Source: an uncultured Bacteroidales bacterium
GTDB lineage: Bacteria > Bacteroidota > Bacteroidia > Bacteroidales > P3
NCBI GenBank assembly: GCA_900314925.1
Contig: OMXC01000011.1
Span: 62,001-126,000 of the forward strand
DNA: 64,000 nt
Reading direction: 5' to 3'
Part shown: piece after piece, positions 60,810 to 64,000 of the stretch
Layout: every line of letters starts with the position of its first letter
How positions within the stretch are numbered: position 1 is the first letter of the stretch
Translations under genes and position numbers: made by a program
The notes under the pieces: model-generated
Told to the model about the DNA's origin: nothing
Seen by the model: the letters and a program-made list of their open reading frames with translations, nothing else
Database searches by the model: none

Positions 60810-62111
60810 ATGGAAAACAAGACCAACAAGACCAACGTCATCCCCATCGTCGTGATGATCCTGCTCTTCGGCATGATCTCCTTCGTCACCAACCTGGCCT
60901 CGCCCATGGGCGACATACTGAAAAACCAGTTCACCATCCCCAACTGGCAGGGCACCCTCGGCGTCTTCGCCAACTTCATAGCCTACGCCCTCATGGGCAT
61001 CCCCGCGGGCAACCTGCTGCAGCGCCGCGGCTACAAGACCACCGCCCTCATAGCCGTCGCCGTGGGCTTCGCCGGCGTCGGCGTGCAGCTGGTCTCGGGC
61101 CTCGTGGGCAGCTTCGGCGTCTACCTCGCCGGCGCCCTCGTGGCGGGCTTCTCCATGTGCCTCCTCAACACCGTCGTCAACCCCATGCTCAACCGCCTCG
61201 GCGGCGGCGGCAACCGTGGCAACCAGCTCATCCAGTACGGCGGCACCTTCAACTCGCTCTGCGGCACCGCCGTCATCGTCATCACGGGCCTCCTCATACC
61301 CTCCATCGTCGACGCCCGCATCTCCGACACCTTCCCCCTGATGTACACCGCCATGGCCATCTTCGCCCTGGCCTTCGTCGTCATCCTCTTCACCCGCATC
61401 CCCGAGAGCGGCGACAGCGGCGCCGGCAAGGCCGCCGCGGGCTCCTTCCGCGACCTCTTCGGCTACCGCCACTTCGTGCTCGGCGCCATAGCCATCTTTA
61501 TCTACGTCGGCGTAGAGGTGGGCACACCCAACATCCTCAACAAGTGGCTGCAGAACCCCGAGCTCGACATACTCTCCGACACCCTTGACGACGACGACAT
61601 CGCCGCCTCGGTCACCGGCTTCTACTGGCTGCTGATGCTCGTCGGCCGCCTCATAGGCGGCGTTGTGGGCGCCAAGGTCTCGGCGCGCCGCATGCTCAGC
61701 GTCGCCGCCTCCGCCGCCGTGGTGCTCGTGCTGCTGGCCATCTTCATCCCCGCCAGCGTCAAGGTGCACTTCCTCGGCTTCAACGGAGCCCAGGGCTTCG
61801 GCTTCAACCTCATACCCCTCAGCGCAGCGCTCCTCGTCTGCGTGGGCCTCTGCACCTCCGTCATGTGGGGCGGCATCTTCAACCTCGCCGTCGAAGGCCT
61901 CGGCAGCAACACCGAGCGCGCCTCGGGCCTCTTCATGGCCCTCGTCTGCGGCGGCGGCATACTGCCCCTGGCCATGAACGCCGTGGTCGACATCGTGGGC
62001 CCGGCGGGCTACCAGCCCTCCTACTGGATCGTCGTCGCGGGCTTCGCCTACATCCTCTTCTACGCCCTCGCCGGCTCCAAACCCACCGGCCGCGGCGCCA
62101 AGACCGTGTAG
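60810..62111 (+). CDS. MFS transporter, FucP-like sugar permease family
   Basis: This 433-residue protein has about twelve helices and the layout of the FucP/GlcP subfamily: FGMISFVTNLASPMGDILKNQF split around helix 1, GNLLQRRGYKTTALIA after helix 2, and GFYWLLMLVGRLIGGVVGAKVSARRML in the second half. NNPLLNTVVNPMLNRL-like sequence (NTVVNPMLNRLG) is typical. Members import fucose, glucose or related sugars with protons; the substrate here is unknown. It is monocistronic between two strong terminators. Confidence 0.86.
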   Translation: MENKTNKTNVIPIVVMILLFGMISFVTNLASPMGDILKNQFTIPNWQGTLGVFANFIAYALMGIPAGNLLQRRGYKTTALIAVAVGFAGVGVQLVSGLVGSFGVYLAGALVAGFSMCLLNTVVNPMLNRLGGGGNRGNQLIQYGGTFNSLCGTAVIVITGLLIPSIVDARISDTFPLMYTAMAIFALAFVVILFTRIPESGDSGAGKAAAGSFRDLFGYRHFVLGAIAIFIYVGVEVGTPNILNKWLQNPELDILSDTLDDDDIAASVTGFYWLLMLVGRLIGGVVGAKVSARRMLSVAASAAVVLVLLAIFIPASVKVHFLGFNGAQGFGFNLIPLSAALLVCVGLCTSVMWGGIFNLAVEGLGSNTERASGLFMALVCGGGILPLAMNAVVDIVGPAGYQPSYWIVVAGFAYILFYALAGSKPTGRGAKTV

Positions 62112-62133
62112 GCCCCGCCACTCAAACCCCCAA

Positions 62134-62169
62134 CCGCCTCCTCCCGCCCGGGACGAGGCGGTTTTTTTT
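62134..62169 (+). terminator. Intrinsic terminator of the MFS gene
   Basis: CCGCCTC (62134-62140) pairs with GAGGCGG (62155-62161), followed by eight T residues (62162-62169). Confidence 0.9.
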
Positions 62170-62200
62170 GCCCGTCCCTTCGCTCCCCCTTCGCTCCTCC

Positions 62201-62298
62201 GACGCCATTTCTACGGTATTTCTACGGTATTTCTTCAGTGAAAAGCGTAGAAATACCGTAGAAATACCGTAGAAATGCCGTAGGGACTCCGTACCGGA
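62201..62298. repeat. 11-bp-word palindromic element, copy 4 (different word)
   Basis: Perfect 27-bp arms 62207-62233 and 62250-62276 consist of the 11-bp word TTTCTACGGTA (two full copies plus ends). The 16-bp loop contains TTCAGTG, the apex of the other copies, and the downstream flank GCCGTAGGGACTCCGTA matches copy 1. The remaining gap (62299-62478) is AT-rich and holds no promoter I would defend. Confidence 0.85.
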
Positions 62299-62478
62299 AA
62301 GGTGCCGAATGTAACCAAAATTAACATAATGCCGCTTTGCGCTGCGATAAAAAAAATGTTAAAAGTGAAAAAAACACTTGCTTTTTTCAAATCGTATCTG
62401 TAAGTTTGTGGGTGCCTTTTGAAAAGAGGTTTTGCAATTAGACACTGAAAATCAAGTTAAACCAAAATATCTAACATC

Positions 62479-64000
62479 ATGAAAAAAACATTTACCCATT
62501 TGGGAATGTTACTGCTGGCGGCGCTGATGCTGTTGCCGACGGTGGCGACATCCCAGCAGACGACGGTGACCATCGGCAACTGGTCTTCGACCACGAAGAA
62601 CAGCGTCACCTTCAGCAACAATTACTACAAGAATTCGTACAACCAGACGCTATACTCGAGCGCCGAGGTCGGCGATGCGGGCTACATCAGAGCCATGATT
62701 CTCGACAACCGAAGCACGGGGGCTGTGACTCATGACACTATCTGCGTGTGGCTCGGCCATGCCAGCGTCACAACTTTCGCATCCACCACGGCGTGGATAC
62801 CGGAGAGCCAGCTGACGCTGGTGTACAGCGGCTCCAACTTCACCATACCGGCCGAGAACGGGGAGTTTCCCATCGTCTTCAACACCCCGTTCCAATATGA
62901 CGGTACCAGCAATCTGGTGGTTGTGGTGGCCAAGAGGTCGTCGACCTACAATACGAATACCCAGTTCGCGTATACGAGCACCACCAATGCTGCTCTTTAC
63001 AGGCAGAACGACAGCGATACATCCTACTTCCACGCCCCTTCGTCTTCGACGACCGGCACGCGCGGTGTGTACAAGGGCAACCTCAAACTCATCAAGACCC
63101 CTACAGCCACCGAGAGTCTGTGCATGAACATTGCCGGCCTGAGGGTGTCGAGTGTTGACGTGGGCAGCATCACTGTGCAGTGGGACGAGTTGGTCGGCGC
63201 CACCTACGAGGTGGCCTGCGAGGAGCTGTCGCTGAACCCCACTTCTGCTTCGGTCATTGCGGAATCTGTAGCGGCACCTCGCACACCTTCACCAACCTCT
63301 CACCCAACACCACCTACCGTGTCTTTGCCCGTGCCCTGTGCGGCGGCGAGACCCCTTCGGGGTGGGATTCGCTCACCGTGGCCACCACGCCTGAACCCGT
63401 TTCACTGCCATTCTTAACCGACTTCGAGGACGACAACGACGACGCGCAGTGGACGCTGCGTAACTATGACGCCACGCACAACCAGTGGTGCATTGGCGGC
63501 GCCGCCTATGCCGGCAGCGACGAGGAGGGCCGCAGCCTCTACATCACCAACAATACCACCACTCTCGCCAACGCCTACAGCAACACCACGGTACGCGTCT
63601 TCGCTGCCATGCTGCTCAATTTCAGCGACGAGGGTTCCTATGACGTTTCCTACGACTGGCGCTGCCAGGGCAGCACGACAGTGGCCTACATGCGCGCCAT
63701 GCTGATACCTGCCAGCCAGTGGGACAACTACACCGCTGCTACGTCGACCATGACGGGCCTCAGTGCCTCGGCGGTGCCTGCTGGCGTCATTGCCGTCGAC
63801 GGCGGCTCGAAACTCAACTTGCAGAGCACGTGGCAGCACTTTGCCACCACGGCCGTAGTGCCCGATGCCGGCAACTACTATCTTGCTTTCTACTGGGTCA
63901 ACAGCACCACCGCTGCGGCCAATCCGCCTGCGGCTGTGGACAACATCAGCGTGCAGGCCTCCACGTGCTATGCCCCCGCCACTGTCACTGCTACGGACAT
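62479..64000 (+). pseudogene. Secreted adhesin-like multidomain protein, frameshifted and cut by the window edge
   Basis: The frame from ATG 62479 has a signal peptide (MKKTFTHLGMLLLAALMLLP) and a beta-rich domain, then enters a fibronectin III-like domain (VSSVDVGSITVQWDELVGATYEV) that is lost after ESV near 63266 and stops at 63417. The domain resumes in the frame one base back: CSGTSHTFTNLSPNTTYRVF from 63267, then a choice-of-anchor-J domain (LTDFEDDNDDAQWTL, DNISVQAS) open to the window end. One missing base near 63264-63267 explains it. This could be a real pseudogene, a phase-variable or recoded site, or a sequencing error. The family is like the surface proteins secreted by T9SS; the sorting domain would lie outside the window. 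Confidence 0.75.

Overview
The window is chromosomal DNA of a Bacteroidota member, most likely an uncultured GC-rich gut or rumen Bacteroidales. The evidence is: promoters of the Bacteroidota type (TTTG, 19-20 bp, TAnnTTTG) before several genes and before the tRNAs; a C10 protease carrying a type IX secretion sorting domain; DUF4159 and BatA-type proteins; and general absence of Shine-Dalgarno sequences. Most genes are GC-rich. Two stretches are clearly AT-richer and look acquired: about 2.4-6.4 kb, and the middle of the polysaccharide locus at about 36-43 kb.

Layout. 1-2.3 kb: end of rsmE, a DUF4159 protein, manA and a small lipoprotein. 2.3-6.4 kb: an accessory islet with two related inverted-repeat elements, a candidate structured RNA with its own promoter and terminator, an unknown lipoprotein and an unknown coiled-coil protein. 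6.4-9.6 kb: a DMT transporter, a biotin-dependent carboxyltransferase (OadA/PycB type) whose C-terminal biotinyl-like domain has lost its lysine, and a small lipoprotein. 9.6-22 kb, minus strand: operon recJ-ettA-CNNM-Na/Pi transporter, and operon EEP hydrolase-nth-BatA protein-ABC ATPase-ABC permease. 22-26.5 kb: a 1504-residue exported protein of unknown function.

26.8-45.4 kb is a surface polysaccharide (O-antigen or capsule type) locus in three transcription blocks. A plus-strand block holds a ligase/polymerase, a flippase, a glycosyltransferase and an acyltransferase-like gene. It converges on a long minus-strand block holding nucleotide-sugar dehydrogenase, a small two-TM protein, a second polymerase, WlbA/WbpB, WbpE, an LpxD-like acyltransferase, a PIG-L deacetylase, a WbuB-like transferase, a WbpI-like epimerase, a large FAD/Fe-S oxidoreductase and a GT4. 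A divergent WecA-like priming transferase closes the locus. The enzyme set fits synthesis of a UDP-2,3-diamino-2,3-dideoxy-uronic acid of the ManNAc3NAcA type.

45.5-49.2 kb: two tandem tRNA-Leu genes, then flippase-prfA-aroE on the minus strand. 49.7-56.7 kb: a secreted C10 protease with five exactly 67-codon InlB-like repeats, followed 4 bp later by nadB. 56.8-60.7 kb: atpE-F-H-A-G, with atpB, atpD and atpC not adjacent. 60.8-62.1 kb: a FucP-like MFS transporter. 62.5 kb to the end: a secreted adhesin-like gene broken by a frameshift.

The least expected signal is non-coding. Several intergenic gaps carry elements built from 11-bp words repeated without indels, at four loci arranged as large inverted repeats. 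The words differ between loci while the 11-bp period and the architecture stay the same.
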